Of a stretch of 12,521 bases of DNA, positions 1 through 7,033 are shown in pieces. The position numbers and the translations under genes are program-made. This DNA comes from Bacteroidales bacterium UBA1204 (GTDB lineage Bacteria > Bacteroidota > Bacteroidia > Bacteroidales > F082), in NCBI GenBank assembly GCA_002310075.1, contig DBXU01000150.1, positions 4,143 through 16,663 on the forward strand, read 5' to 3'. Below the pieces are notes generated by a model. That model saw only the letters and a list, made by a program, of their open reading frames with translations, had not been told where the DNA came from and did no database searches. Position 1 is the stretch's first letter. Every line of letters begins with the position of its first letter.

Positions 1-435
1 CCTGCCGAGAAATACACCTACGAAGGCGCATCGTTGCTCAATGATGGCAACTTGGGTAGGGGAGCCTACAACTCGGGGCGTTGGCTGGGCTTCTGCGGCT
101 ATCCATTGGATGCCGTCATCGACTTGGAGCAACCTGCCGAGATGCAGCATGTCCGTTTCCATGCCTTGGTGAACAAAGGCGCATGGATCTACAACCCGAG
201 CCAAGTCAAGGTGTTGGTTTCAGATGATGGCGAGAATTTCCGCGAGGTGGCACAGAAAGACATCCCGATCTCCACTTGGGAAGACAGAGATGGCATCTTC
301 GCCTACGAAGTGGACTTTGAGCATGTCAAGGCAAAGTATGTCGAAGTCATCATCTCGGGCTACGACCTGCCCGAAGACCATAGCGGATTTGGCAATCCTG
401 CTTGGATTTTCGTGGATGAAATAGAAATTGATTAA
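1..435 (+). CDS. C-terminal fragment of secreted glycosidase, discoidin-like (F5/8 type C) domain, probably GH20 beta-hexosaminidase
   Basis: The reading frame is open from base 1, so the gene begins outside the window and only its last 144 residues are seen. The visible part is one beta-sandwich of the discoidin / F5/8 type C kind. It has an N-terminal LLNDG, the stretch GRWLGFCGYPLDAVIDL, then HALVNKGAWIYNP, VLVSDDGENFREV, a strand with AKYVEVII, and a final PAWIFVDEIEID. This order (bound-ligand loop, SDDG turn, closing FVDEI strand) is what I know from the extreme C-terminus of Bacteroidota GH20 beta-N-acetylhexosaminidases, where it follows the catalytic barrel. The domain probably helps bind glycan and would act in the periplasm or at the cell surface. 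No T9SS sorting tail follows. The catalytic domain is not visible, so the GH20 assignment is inference; another discoidin-tailed glycosidase is possible. Its stop shares TTAA with the stop of the convergent gene. Confidence 0.7.
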   Translation, partial: PAEKYTYEGASLLNDGNLGRGAYNSGRWLGFCGYPLDAVIDLEQPAEMQHVRFHALVNKGAWIYNPSQVKVLVSDDGENFREVAQKDIPISTWEDRDGIFAYEVDFEHVKAKYVEVIISGYDLPEDHSGFGNPAWIFVDEIEID

Positions 436-1478
436 GCTTTTTTAAGCAAAATCACATACACCGGGAAATGGTCACTATAACCACCCATCCAGACGCCGCT
501 GCCGAAGGTGCGGAAGGGATAGCCGTTGTATTTGCCACCATGCTGCTTCAAGAACTCTTTATTGTGCACCTTCGCATTCTTGAATTGGTAACTGTCGTAG
601 CCGTTGGGTAATAAGGCAGGGGTGAGGATCATTTGGTCGAGTACGCCAGGTGCATCACGGTAAAAGTTGGTTCCAAAGCCTTTCTTGTGCAAATCATACA
701 TGGAGTTGTAAAAATCACCCTCGCGCATGTCTTCTATTCTTCCTGAGGCACGCAGGTAATGCGTCACGCTTTTGCTGTCGGGATAGTCATTAAAGTCACC
801 CATCATGATGATTTTGGCGTTTGGGTCTTCATAAAGGATGGAGTCTGCTATGTGGCGGCAGAGGGTGGCGGCAGCAATGCGGCCAGGCATGGAGCGTTTT
901 TCACCACCGGCACGTGAAGGCCAGTGCATGACGATGAAGTGCATCATCTCGCCGTCAAAGAGACCCGAGACGACCAGTTGGTCGCGGGTGATGAACTCAG
1001 GGTCTTCGGGGACAATGGTGCGATAGGATTTGCTGTTGGTCGGCTTGAAATATTTCGGATTGTAAATCAAACCCACATCCACGCCACGGCGGTCGGGAGA
1101 GTCGTAGTGTACCACTTGATAGTTTCTGTCCTTCAATTCAGGTTGGGAAACAAGGTCTTCCAACACGGTGCGATTTTCCATCTCCGACATGCCAAGGACG
1201 GCCACACCATCGGGCGACCAGTCGATGCCAATGGTGGAGATGGCATAAGCCATGTTGTGGAGTTTTGACATGTATTTTTCAGTATTCCACTGGTTAACGC
1301 CTTGAGGCAGGAACTCCTCATCGTTCTTGTTCGGATCGTTGATGGTGTCGAAGAGGTTCTCTAGGTTGTAAAACCCGACAATGCCGACTTTATAGGCCTG
1401 TTTTTCTTGTGCGGTAAGGCTTATAGAACCAATGAAAAAGGCCAAAACAGCAAGTATGGGAGCAAAATGTTTGTTCAT
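432..1478 (-). CDS. Secreted endonuclease/exonuclease/phosphatase (EEP) family hydrolase
   Basis: This is a 348-residue exported enzyme of the EEP superfamily (DNase I / sphingomyelinase / inositol-phosphatase fold), which cleaves phosphodiester or phosphomonoester bonds with a divalent metal. Residues 1-24 form a signal peptide ending in LTAQ. Catalytic landmarks appear in order: N38 in FYNLENLFD, E99 in GMSEMEN (metal-binding Glu), the DRRGVDVGLIY strand (129-139), H185 in MHWPSR, D228/N230 in GDFND, a DQM strand, and S335-D336-H337 near the end. All key residues are present, so the enzyme should be active. I start it at the second Met (base 1478), because the signal peptide then begins directly with MNKH; an in-frame Met three codons upstream (1487) is the alternative. 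It is divergent from the receptor/lipoprotein pair and has its own -7 element. Whether the substrate is nucleic acid, phospholipid or another phosphate ester cannot be read from sequence. Confidence 0.9.
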   Translation of the reverse strand: MNKHFAPILAVLAFFIGSISLTAQEKQAYKVGIVGFYNLENLFDTINDPNKNDEEFLPQGVNQWNTEKYMSKLHNMAYAISTIGIDWSPDGVAVLGMSEMENRTVLEDLVSQPELKDRNYQVVHYDSPDRRGVDVGLIYNPKYFKPTNSKSYRTIVPEDPEFITRDQLVVSGLFDGEMMHFIVMHWPSRAGGEKRSMPGRIAAATLCRHIADSILYEDPNAKIIMMGDFNDYPDSKSVTHYLRASGRIEDMREGDFYNSMYDLHKKGFGTNFYRDAPGVLDQMILTPALLPNGYDSYQFKNAKVHNKEFLKQHGGKYNGYPFRTFGSGVWMGGYSDHFPVYVILLKKA

Positions 1479-1509
1479 GGAGGGCATGAAATTAGGGTTG
1501 ATAACGCGG

Positions 1510-1517
1510 CAAAGGTA
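1510..1517 (-). promoter_or_regulatory. Bacteroidota-type -7 promoter element for the EEP gene
   Basis: Read on the minus strand this is TACCTTTG, a full match to the TAnnTTTG -7 consensus of Bacteroidota sigma-ABfr promoters. Transcription would begin around base 1503, leaving a short leader of about 25 bases before the start at 1478. No convincing TTTG -33 element lies at the usual spacing. Confidence 0.6.
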
Positions 1518-1562
1518 GCAAATTAATCCAATAAAAATGATAGTTACAAAAGAACTTTTTCC

Positions 1563-1570
1563 TATCTTTG
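1563..1570 (+). promoter_or_regulatory. Bacteroidota-type -7 promoter element for the receptor/lipoprotein operon
   Basis: TATCTTTG matches the TAnnTTTG -7 consensus of Bacteroidota. The transcript would start near base 1577, giving a leader of about 40 bases before the ATG at 1618. This decides the gene start, because the open frame extends back to 1537, upstream of the promoter element. The -33 element is weak or absent, which fits a promoter that needs an activator or alternative sigma factor (inference). Confidence 0.65.
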
Positions 1571-1617
1571 TCCGTTTGATTCGCTCAATCCTTTTCGCAA
1601 TTTATAATAAGTTAAAT

Positions 1618-4188
1618 ATGAAGAAATTCTTACTATTATTGGCGGTTCCTGTATTGATGGTGTCGCGACTATCAGCCCAAGTCATCGACTCCACCGACTT
1701 GAACCAAAACGACTTGCCGACGGTGATCCTGATGGATTCCGACTTTGAGGAGTCTTCCACCTCGGTCAACGATGCCTCCACTTTGCTCAACTCGTCACGA
1801 GATGTGTTCAACAGCATCGCGGCCTACAACTTCGGCTCGCTGCGTTACCGTGTGCGCGGCAACGACTCGAAATACAGCGACGTAATGATCAACGGCATCC
1901 TGATGAACGACCCTGAGACCGGGAGGCCTGTCTTCTCTAACTGGGGTGGACTCAATGACGCTTTCCGCAACTCAGTGCTTGTCGAAGGTCTTGGTAAGAC
2001 GGATGCTGGTTTTGGCAATCTCGGCGGCTTGACAGCCTACTCGACGCGTGCCTCACAGTACCGCAAACAGATCTCGTTGAGTTATGCTTTCAGTAATCGT
2101 TCCTACAACCACCGCGCCATGGCTTCTGTCGGCACCGGTGAGATGGGGAAAGGCTGGTATCTGATGGCTCATGCCAGTGGACGTTATGCGGGCAAGGGCT
2201 ATACGGAAGGCACCTTCTATCAAGCTTACAGCTATTTTCTCTCCGTGGAGAAGAGGATCAACGACAAGCATAGCATCGACCTTACCGTCTTCGGCGCACC
2301 GTCGCAGCGTGGCGGCTCTGCTCCCGTGGTGCAAGAAGCCTACGATCTTGTTGGATCCAACTATTACAACCCCAATTGGGGCTATCAAACCGTGGATGCT
2401 AATGGTAAGCAAATCATTCGTAACTCGCGAGTGAGCAACTACCACCAGCCTTTCACACAACTCACTTGGTATTGGACGCCCAACAAACGCACGGAGTTCA
2501 ACACTTCGTTCTTCTACTTCGGCGGCCCTGGTGGACAGACTTCACTCGAATGGGGTGAAGCTCCCGACCCGCGCCCTGACTACTATAAGAACTTGCCGAG
2601 TTATTATCTCTCCCATGCCCATAGCACAGCAGAACTTGAAGCACAATTGGAAGCCTGGCGCAATCGTGACCCCAAGGTTACTCAAATTGATTGGGATGGC
2701 CTCTACAATGCCAACCGCAATCACTTGTTTACAGTTCAGAACGCCAATGGCATAGCCGGCAATGCTATTACAGGCAACGCCTCCAAATACATTCTTGCTG
2801 AGCGTCATTATGACAAGATGCAAACGGGCAACGCCACCTACTTCAAACACGAGTTCAAGCCCAACCTCATTATGACGGGAGGCTTTTCTGTTAGCGCATC
2901 AAGGACACACTATTATGAGAAGGTGAATGATCTGCTTGGCGGTGATTATTATTTCGATATTAATAAGTATGCCGAGAACCTTGAGAGCGATGAGTGCCAG
3001 ACCAACCTGCTCACCCCCAACCATGTGGCCAAAGTCGGCGATATCATTGGATACAACTACTACGCCAACCGCAATTACGGCCGCATTTGGGACCAGATCA
3101 ATTGGCTCGTTGGCAATTTCGACCTTTATTTGGGCTTCCAAGCCGAGTTTACGCAGATTTGGCGTGAGGGCCTCTGGAAAAGCGGCTCTTTCGCCGATAA
3201 CTCATACGGCAAAGACCAGATGCACAATTTCTTCGACCCGAGTGTGAAGGCAGGTGTGACCTATGCCATCAACGGTCGCAACCACATCGTTGCCAACATG
3301 GCCTATATACTGCAAGCTCCGCAGTTCCGTGATATCTACGTGTCGCCCCGTACCCGTCACACAGTGGTGGAAGGCGACCTGAAGAGCGAGCGTATTAACG
3401 CATTCGACCTGAGTTATCTGTATCGCTCGCCTATCTTTAAGTTCCGCATGACGGGCTATTATTACACCTATCAAAATCTTATCTGGAACCGTAGCTTCTA
3501 TTGCGAAAATGTGTTCCAAAACACACAAACCAGTGCCAACTCTTACACCAGCGAGTTCATTAACTTCATTATGACAGACATTAACCAGAAGAGTCTTGGC
3601 GTAGAAATGGGTGCTGAATATAACGTTTCGCCCACCGTCACCTTGCAGGCTGTCGCTGCCAACGGCATCCATGTGTATCGCAACAACCCCATCTTCTCGG
3701 TGTATGACGACAACAATGCCACGGCCTATATCCAAAATAGTGTCGCCTACTTGAAAGACTATCACGTTTCCTCTGGCCCTGAGACAGTGGCTTCGTTGGG
3801 CGTCAAATACAACTCGCCAAAATACTGGTGGGTGAGCCTTAACGCCAACTATATGGCTAATATGTACTTCGACGTGAACCCCTATAACCACACTGAAGAA
3901 GGTATGCTTCACTACGCACAGGGCGATATTCGTATCGAGGATGTACTTAGACAGACCCCGATGAAAGATGCCTTTACGCTCGACTTCTATGGAGGTTTCT
4001 CGAAGCGCTATAAAGGCTATTACTTCCTCGTGAATGTGAGTGTCAATAACTTGCTCAACAACAAGAATACCATCCTTTATGGCTACGAGCAGTTGCGCTT
4101 CAATGCCAATAACCCCGATATGTTCCCCGACAAATATTCGTATATGTACGGGTTGAATTATTTCATCAGCCTTACAGTTAGAAAATAA
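1618..4188 (+). CDS. TonB-dependent outer-membrane receptor
   Basis: An 856-residue outer-membrane transporter. Residues 1-21 are a signal peptide (MKKFLLLLAV... to SAQ). Residues about 35-144 are the plug domain, with RVRG at 78-81 and the INGILMNDPETG segment (91-102) typical of one Bacteroidota receptor family, ending at GGLTAYSTR. Residues 145-856 are aromatic-rich alternating strands of a 22-stranded barrel, ending in a strand with FISLTVRK. A TonB box is not obvious; the LPTVILMD stretch at 33-40 is the best candidate. The N-terminal carboxypeptidase-regulatory-like domain of SusC proteins is absent and no SusD partner follows, so this is not a classical SusCD pair. The open frame begins at 1537, but that region carries the promoter, so the ATG at 1618 is chosen. 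The partner lipoprotein starts 20 bases downstream. The imported substrate is unknown; the flanking EEP enzyme suggests a product of phosphoester cleavage. Confidence 0.9.
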   Translation: MKKFLLLLAVPVLMVSRLSAQVIDSTDLNQNDLPTVILMDSDFEESSTSVNDASTLLNSSRDVFNSIAAYNFGSLRYRVRGNDSKYSDVMINGILMNDPETGRPVFSNWGGLNDAFRNSVLVEGLGKTDAGFGNLGGLTAYSTRASQYRKQISLSYAFSNRSYNHRAMASVGTGEMGKGWYLMAHASGRYAGKGYTEGTFYQAYSYFLSVEKRINDKHSIDLTVFGAPSQRGGSAPVVQEAYDLVGSNYYNPNWGYQTVDANGKQIIRNSRVSNYHQPFTQLTWYWTPNKRTEFNTSFFYFGGPGGQTSLEWGEAPDPRPDYYKNLPSYYLSHAHSTAELEAQLEAWRNRDPKVTQIDWDGLYNANRNHLFTVQNANGIAGNAITGNASKYILAERHYDKMQTGNATYFKHEFKPNLIMTGGFSVSASRTHYYEKVNDLLGGDYYFDINKYAENLESDECQTNLLTPNHVAKVGDIIGYNYYANRNYGRIWDQINWLVGNFDLYLGFQAEFTQIWREGLWKSGSFADNSYGKDQMHNFFDPSVKAGVTYAINGRNHIVANMAYILQAPQFRDIYVSPRTRHTVVEGDLKSERINAFDLSYLYRSPIFKFRMTGYYYTYQNLIWNRSFYCENVFQNTQTSANSYTSEFINFIMTDINQKSLGVEMGAEYNVSPTVTLQAVAANGIHVYRNNPIFSVYDDNNATAYIQNSVAYLKDYHVSSGPETVASLGVKYNSPKYWWVSLNANYMANMYFDVNPYNHTEEGMLHYAQGDIRIEDVLRQTPMKDAFTLDFYGGFSKRYKGYYFLVNVSVNNLLNNKNTILYGYEQLRFNANNPDMFPDKYSYMYGLNYFISLTVRK

Positions 4189-4208
4189 ATAATAAAACAC
4201 ATAATAAA

Positions 4209-6917
4209 ATGAAAAACAAACTATTCAATGCATTCCTTCTTCTTACTATGGTGGGTCTGATGTTCACCGCCTGCAAGAAAGAATATCCCGAACCACCAAT
4301 CCAGAACCTTCCGGTGGGAAAGGTTTACACTATCGAAGAAATCCTTGCCATGGAATCGGGCACTGTGTTCGCCGAAGACGCCTCGGTGTATGGCATCATT
4401 ACTGCCGACGAGCAGTCAGGCAACCTCTACAAGACCGCTTTCTTACAAGATCGTGCCACTGGTGCTGCCATTGAGCTGTTCCTTTCAGCCCCTAGCGGTG
4501 TCCGCATTGGCGACTCCATCCGTGTCTACTTGAAGGACGTCACATATTCGAAATACTTCAACCTTCCGCAGTTGACCAATTTTGAGGCGGACGGCCATAT
4601 TGTCATTTTGGCCAACAACAAGCCTATCGAACCTGCCTTAACCACTATTTCCAATATCACTGCCGGTCAACATTTGGGAGGCTTGGTTCGATTGGAGAAT
4701 GTGAAGTTTACGGAACAAAACACTTTTGCAGAGCCAAACACTTATGGCAATCGTACTTTGATTGATGTTATGAATCCTGCAAATAATGTGGTTGTGCGCA
4801 CCAGTAACTATGCCAACTTCGCCAATGATTCATTGCCGCAAGGAGCAGGCAACTTGGTTGCCATCGCAACCGTATACAATAGCACTTGGCAGCTCTACAT
4901 TCGTTCGGCAAAAGAACTGGAGTTTGACGGATATGTTCCCGGCGGAGAATCGGGCTTACCTTACTTCCAAGACTTTAGCTCTACATTTGGCACTTATACT
5001 ACCTATAGCGTCACTGGTGAGCAAGAATGGGAGATTGAATACAATACAGCCAAAATGACGGGTCATGTCGACAATAGTAACTTTGCCAACGAAGACTGGC
5101 TGCTTTCGGCCCCCGTGTCTCTCGTTGGTGTCGACCATGTGAAAGTGGGCGTCAATTATGCGGCTCAATACCAAAACAGCAATACCGAAGACGTTACACT
5201 TCAGATCTCCAAGGATTATGTGGCAGGAACCGACCCGCTTACGGCCAATTGGACACAAATGGAAGTCACCTATCCGAATACTGCTAACTGGTCGGAATTC
5301 AAAACCATTGAGACCAGCTTGGACGATTTCCTCGGTGAGACCGTAACGGTGGCTATCAAGTTCCTTTCTTCTGAAACGCAATCCAGGACCTTTGAAATCA
5401 AATACATCCTCGTCGAAGAGGGCGTTCCTGGTGATGGTCCTACACCCCCCACGCCAACTCCTGGTGGCGAGCTTCAAAGCATGCCTTACACACAGTCGTT
5501 TGCCGACAATTTTGGAACTTATATGACATACGATGCTTTGGGCCCCCAATCATGGATGATCGACTTCCATACCGCTAAGATGACAGGCTATTCCGGTGGC
5601 TCTCATGCCAACGAAGACTGGCTTATTTCTTCTCCAGTGGCGGTTGCTGGTGTGGACAATGCCAAGGTTTCTGTGACATATTCCGCTCAATATCAGAATG
5701 CTGACGAGACTGATGTTACCTTGCAGGTCTCTACCGACTATGTCTACGGCAACGATCCAACTACTGCCAATTGGACGCGGATGCAGGCTACTTATCCGAA
5801 TACTTCCAGCTTCAACGATTTCCAAACTGTAGAAACGAGTTTGAATAATTTCATAGGACAGAATGTGTTTGTTGCTATTAAATATACTTCTACGGATGCT
5901 CAGTCGAGAACGATTGAAATCCAAAGCATTACGGTGCAAGAGGGTAGCGGCGTGACCCCGCCCGAGCCGCCTACTCCAAGTGAAGTGGAAGGTGACGGTA
6001 GCCGTGAGAACCCGTATACAGCCAATGATGTAATTGCATTGGGTATCGAGACTTCCGATGGCAATAAGTATTGGGTGAAGGACTTTATCGTTGGTGCAAT
6101 TGATCCCGACAATCATTATGCTTACAACTTTGGCTCTACGAGTGTGAAGACCAATCTCATTATCTCGTCCAATGCGGGAGCTTCTACCGAAGATGAGTGT
6201 GTTCCTGTTCAACTACCAGCTGGTGATGTTCGCACCGGATTGAACCTTGCCGATAATCCTGGCAACTACCAACAGGAAGTGTTGCTTTATGGAACGCTTG
6301 AAAATTATTTCCAGAAACCCAGTGTGAAAAACGTTACTTATGCTGAAATCAATGGCAATAGCTTTGGCACCGACCCAGGCGCTCCAACGCCTCCTCCGAC
6401 ACCAGGAAACGAGTATTTCAACCAGACGTTGACCTCGCAAAGCAGTTTCAACACTTTCAGCAGTTATAACGTTGCGGGCGAACAGGAATGGCATTTCGAC
6501 TCGTCCCATTCGAATTATGGCGCTCAGATGTCCGGCTATGCCAACAATGTTTCCTATGCCAATGAAGATTGGTTCATCAGCCCAGTGATTGATTTGAGCG
6601 GCAGCACCAATCCAGTCTTGTCATTCGACCATGCCCGCGGACCCGCTAACAGCATTAACGTAGGTGTCGCCGAAGGCTATTATACCGTTTGGGTGACTAA
6701 TGATTACACCGATGGCGAGGATCCGAATCAGGAAAGATGGATTGAACTCACAGGTGTCAATCATGGCACCTCGGCATGGGGCTTCGTCAGCTCTGGCAAT
6801 CTCGTTATTCCTTCTGAGTTTAAGACCTCCACTTGTCGCATAGCTTTCAAGTATTTGAGCATCGACGGTGCTTCGGCCACTTGGGAAGTGAAGAATGTAG
6901 TGATCAAGGAACAATAA
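4209..6917 (+). CDS. Modular surface lipoprotein: DUF5689-like OB module, three jelly-roll modules, DUF6359-like OB module
   Basis: A 902-residue lipoprotein. The lipobox ends at C22 (FTAC), followed by KKEYPE, charged as in Bacteroidota lipoproteins exported to the surface. Modules in order: about 38-241, DUF5689-like (YTIEEILAM, YGIITAD, KTAFLQD, then GDSIRVYL), an OB-type fold; 250-404, first jelly roll; 422-579, second jelly roll, clearly a duplicate of the first (shared AQYQN, DVTLQ, TANWT, TYPNT, QSRT); 595-720, DUF6359-like OB module (GSRENPYTANDVI, KYWVKDFIVG); 734-902, third, more diverged jelly roll. All three jelly rolls carry the NEDW(L/F)(I/L)S core of choice-of-anchor-J/cleaved-adhesin domains. 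Pro/Thr/Gly linkers separate modules. No T9SS tail is seen. It lies 20 bases after the receptor and ends at a terminator, so the two are co-transcribed. The likely role is capturing ligand for the receptor; nucleic-acid binding by the OB modules is inference. Confidence 0.85.
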   Translation: MKNKLFNAFLLLTMVGLMFTACKKEYPEPPIQNLPVGKVYTIEEILAMESGTVFAEDASVYGIITADEQSGNLYKTAFLQDRATGAAIELFLSAPSGVRIGDSIRVYLKDVTYSKYFNLPQLTNFEADGHIVILANNKPIEPALTTISNITAGQHLGGLVRLENVKFTEQNTFAEPNTYGNRTLIDVMNPANNVVVRTSNYANFANDSLPQGAGNLVAIATVYNSTWQLYIRSAKELEFDGYVPGGESGLPYFQDFSSTFGTYTTYSVTGEQEWEIEYNTAKMTGHVDNSNFANEDWLLSAPVSLVGVDHVKVGVNYAAQYQNSNTEDVTLQISKDYVAGTDPLTANWTQMEVTYPNTANWSEFKTIETSLDDFLGETVTVAIKFLSSETQSRTFEIKYILVEEGVPGDGPTPPTPTPGGELQSMPYTQSFADNFGTYMTYDALGPQSWMIDFHTAKMTGYSGGSHANEDWLISSPVAVAGVDNAKVSVTYSAQYQNADETDVTLQVSTDYVYGNDPTTANWTRMQATYPNTSSFNDFQTVETSLNNFIGQNVFVAIKYTSTDAQSRTIEIQSITVQEGSGVTPPEPPTPSEVEGDGSRENPYTANDVIALGIETSDGNKYWVKDFIVGAIDPDNHYAYNFGSTSVKTNLIISSNAGASTEDECVPVQLPAGDVRTGLNLADNPGNYQQEVLLYGTLENYFQKPSVKNVTYAEINGNSFGTDPGAPTPPPTPGNEYFNQTLTSQSSFNTFSSYNVAGEQEWHFDSSHSNYGAQMSGYANNVSYANEDWFISPVIDLSGSTNPVLSFDHARGPANSINVGVAEGYYTVWVTNDYTDGEDPNQERWIELTGVNHGTSAWGFVSSGNLVIPSEFKTSTCRIAFKYLSIDGASATWEVKNVVIKEQ
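4956..5420 (+). repeat. First copy of tandem duplicated jelly-roll module
   Basis: This stretch encodes residues 250-404 of the lipoprotein and is the first of two adjacent homologous modules. Shared landmarks in the same order are an F(G)TY turn, a K-M-T-G segment, ANEDWL, AQYQN, DVTLQ, TANWT.M, TYPNT, an ET-SL segment and AIK....QSRT.EI. The copies differ at many sites, so the duplication is old and selected as protein rather than a recent DNA repeat. Confidence 0.8.
5472..5942 (+). repeat. Second copy of tandem duplicated jelly-roll module
   Basis: This stretch encodes residues 422-579 of the lipoprotein, following a Pro/Thr/Gly linker. It matches the module at 4956-5420 from end to end. 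The third jelly roll (6408-6914) keeps the ANEDW core and the opening SYNVAGEQEW stretch, close to the first copy, but has lost the AQYQN/DVTLQ block. Confidence 0.8.
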
Positions 6918-6935
6918 GTTTCCATACTTAACAAT

Positions 6936-6967
6936 CAAAAAAGCCTGCCTTCGGGCGGGCTTTTTTT
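6936..6967 (+). terminator. Rho-independent terminator with UUCG tetraloop
   Basis: An inverted repeat follows the lipoprotein stop by about 18 bases. GCCTGCC (6943-6949) pairs with GGCGGGC (6954-6960) with one T-G wobble around a TTCG loop, closed by C-G, the extra-stable UUCG arrangement. The stem is extended by A6937-6942 against a run of seven T (6961-6967), so it may work in both directions. It separates the receptor/lipoprotein operon from the next promoter. Confidence 0.9.
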
Positions 6968-6999
6968 GTGTGATTCGCTTTCAGTTTGCAATTTTCCGC

Positions 7000-7007
7000 T
7001 ATCTTTG
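7000..7007 (+). promoter_or_regulatory. Bacteroidota-type -7 promoter element for the glycosyltransferase-pyrC operon
   Basis: TATCTTTG followed by CACG is a full match to the TAnnTTTG -7 consensus. Transcription would begin near 7014, about 20 bases before the ATG at 7034. A TTTG at 6985-6988 lies upstream, but its spacing is shorter than the usual 19-21 bases, so the -33 element is uncertain. Confidence 0.65.
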
Positions 7008-7033
7008 CACGTTGAATAGCAAACGAATTTGAA

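Larger units (their letters stand above)
1488..1617. other. Divergent promoter region between the EEP gene and the receptor operon
   Basis: These 130 bases hold two outward-facing TAnnTTTG elements (1510-1517 on minus, 1563-1570 on plus) separated by about 45 bp of A/T-rich DNA, the natural place for a shared operator. I see no strong inverted repeat or known regulator box between them. Confidence 0.55.

Noticed and set aside
436..447. GCTT-TTTT-AAGC as a terminator between the first two convergent genes
   Set aside because: The stem is only four base pairs and lies inside the coding end of the EEP gene.
1537..1617. A 27-codon upstream extension of the receptor gene
   Set aside because: It contains the -7 promoter element and would place charged residues before a clean signal peptide starting at 1618.
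3202..4200. A 332-codon open frame on the minus strand opposite the receptor gene
   Set aside because: Its composition (rich in His, Val and Ile, with no motifs) is what the antisense of a barrel protein gives, and the plus-strand receptor is certain.
4956..6212. Two minus-strand open frames (197 and 220 codons) opposite the lipoprotein gene
   Set aside because: They mirror the duplicated jelly-roll modules in antisense and show no family motifs, signal peptide or promoter.
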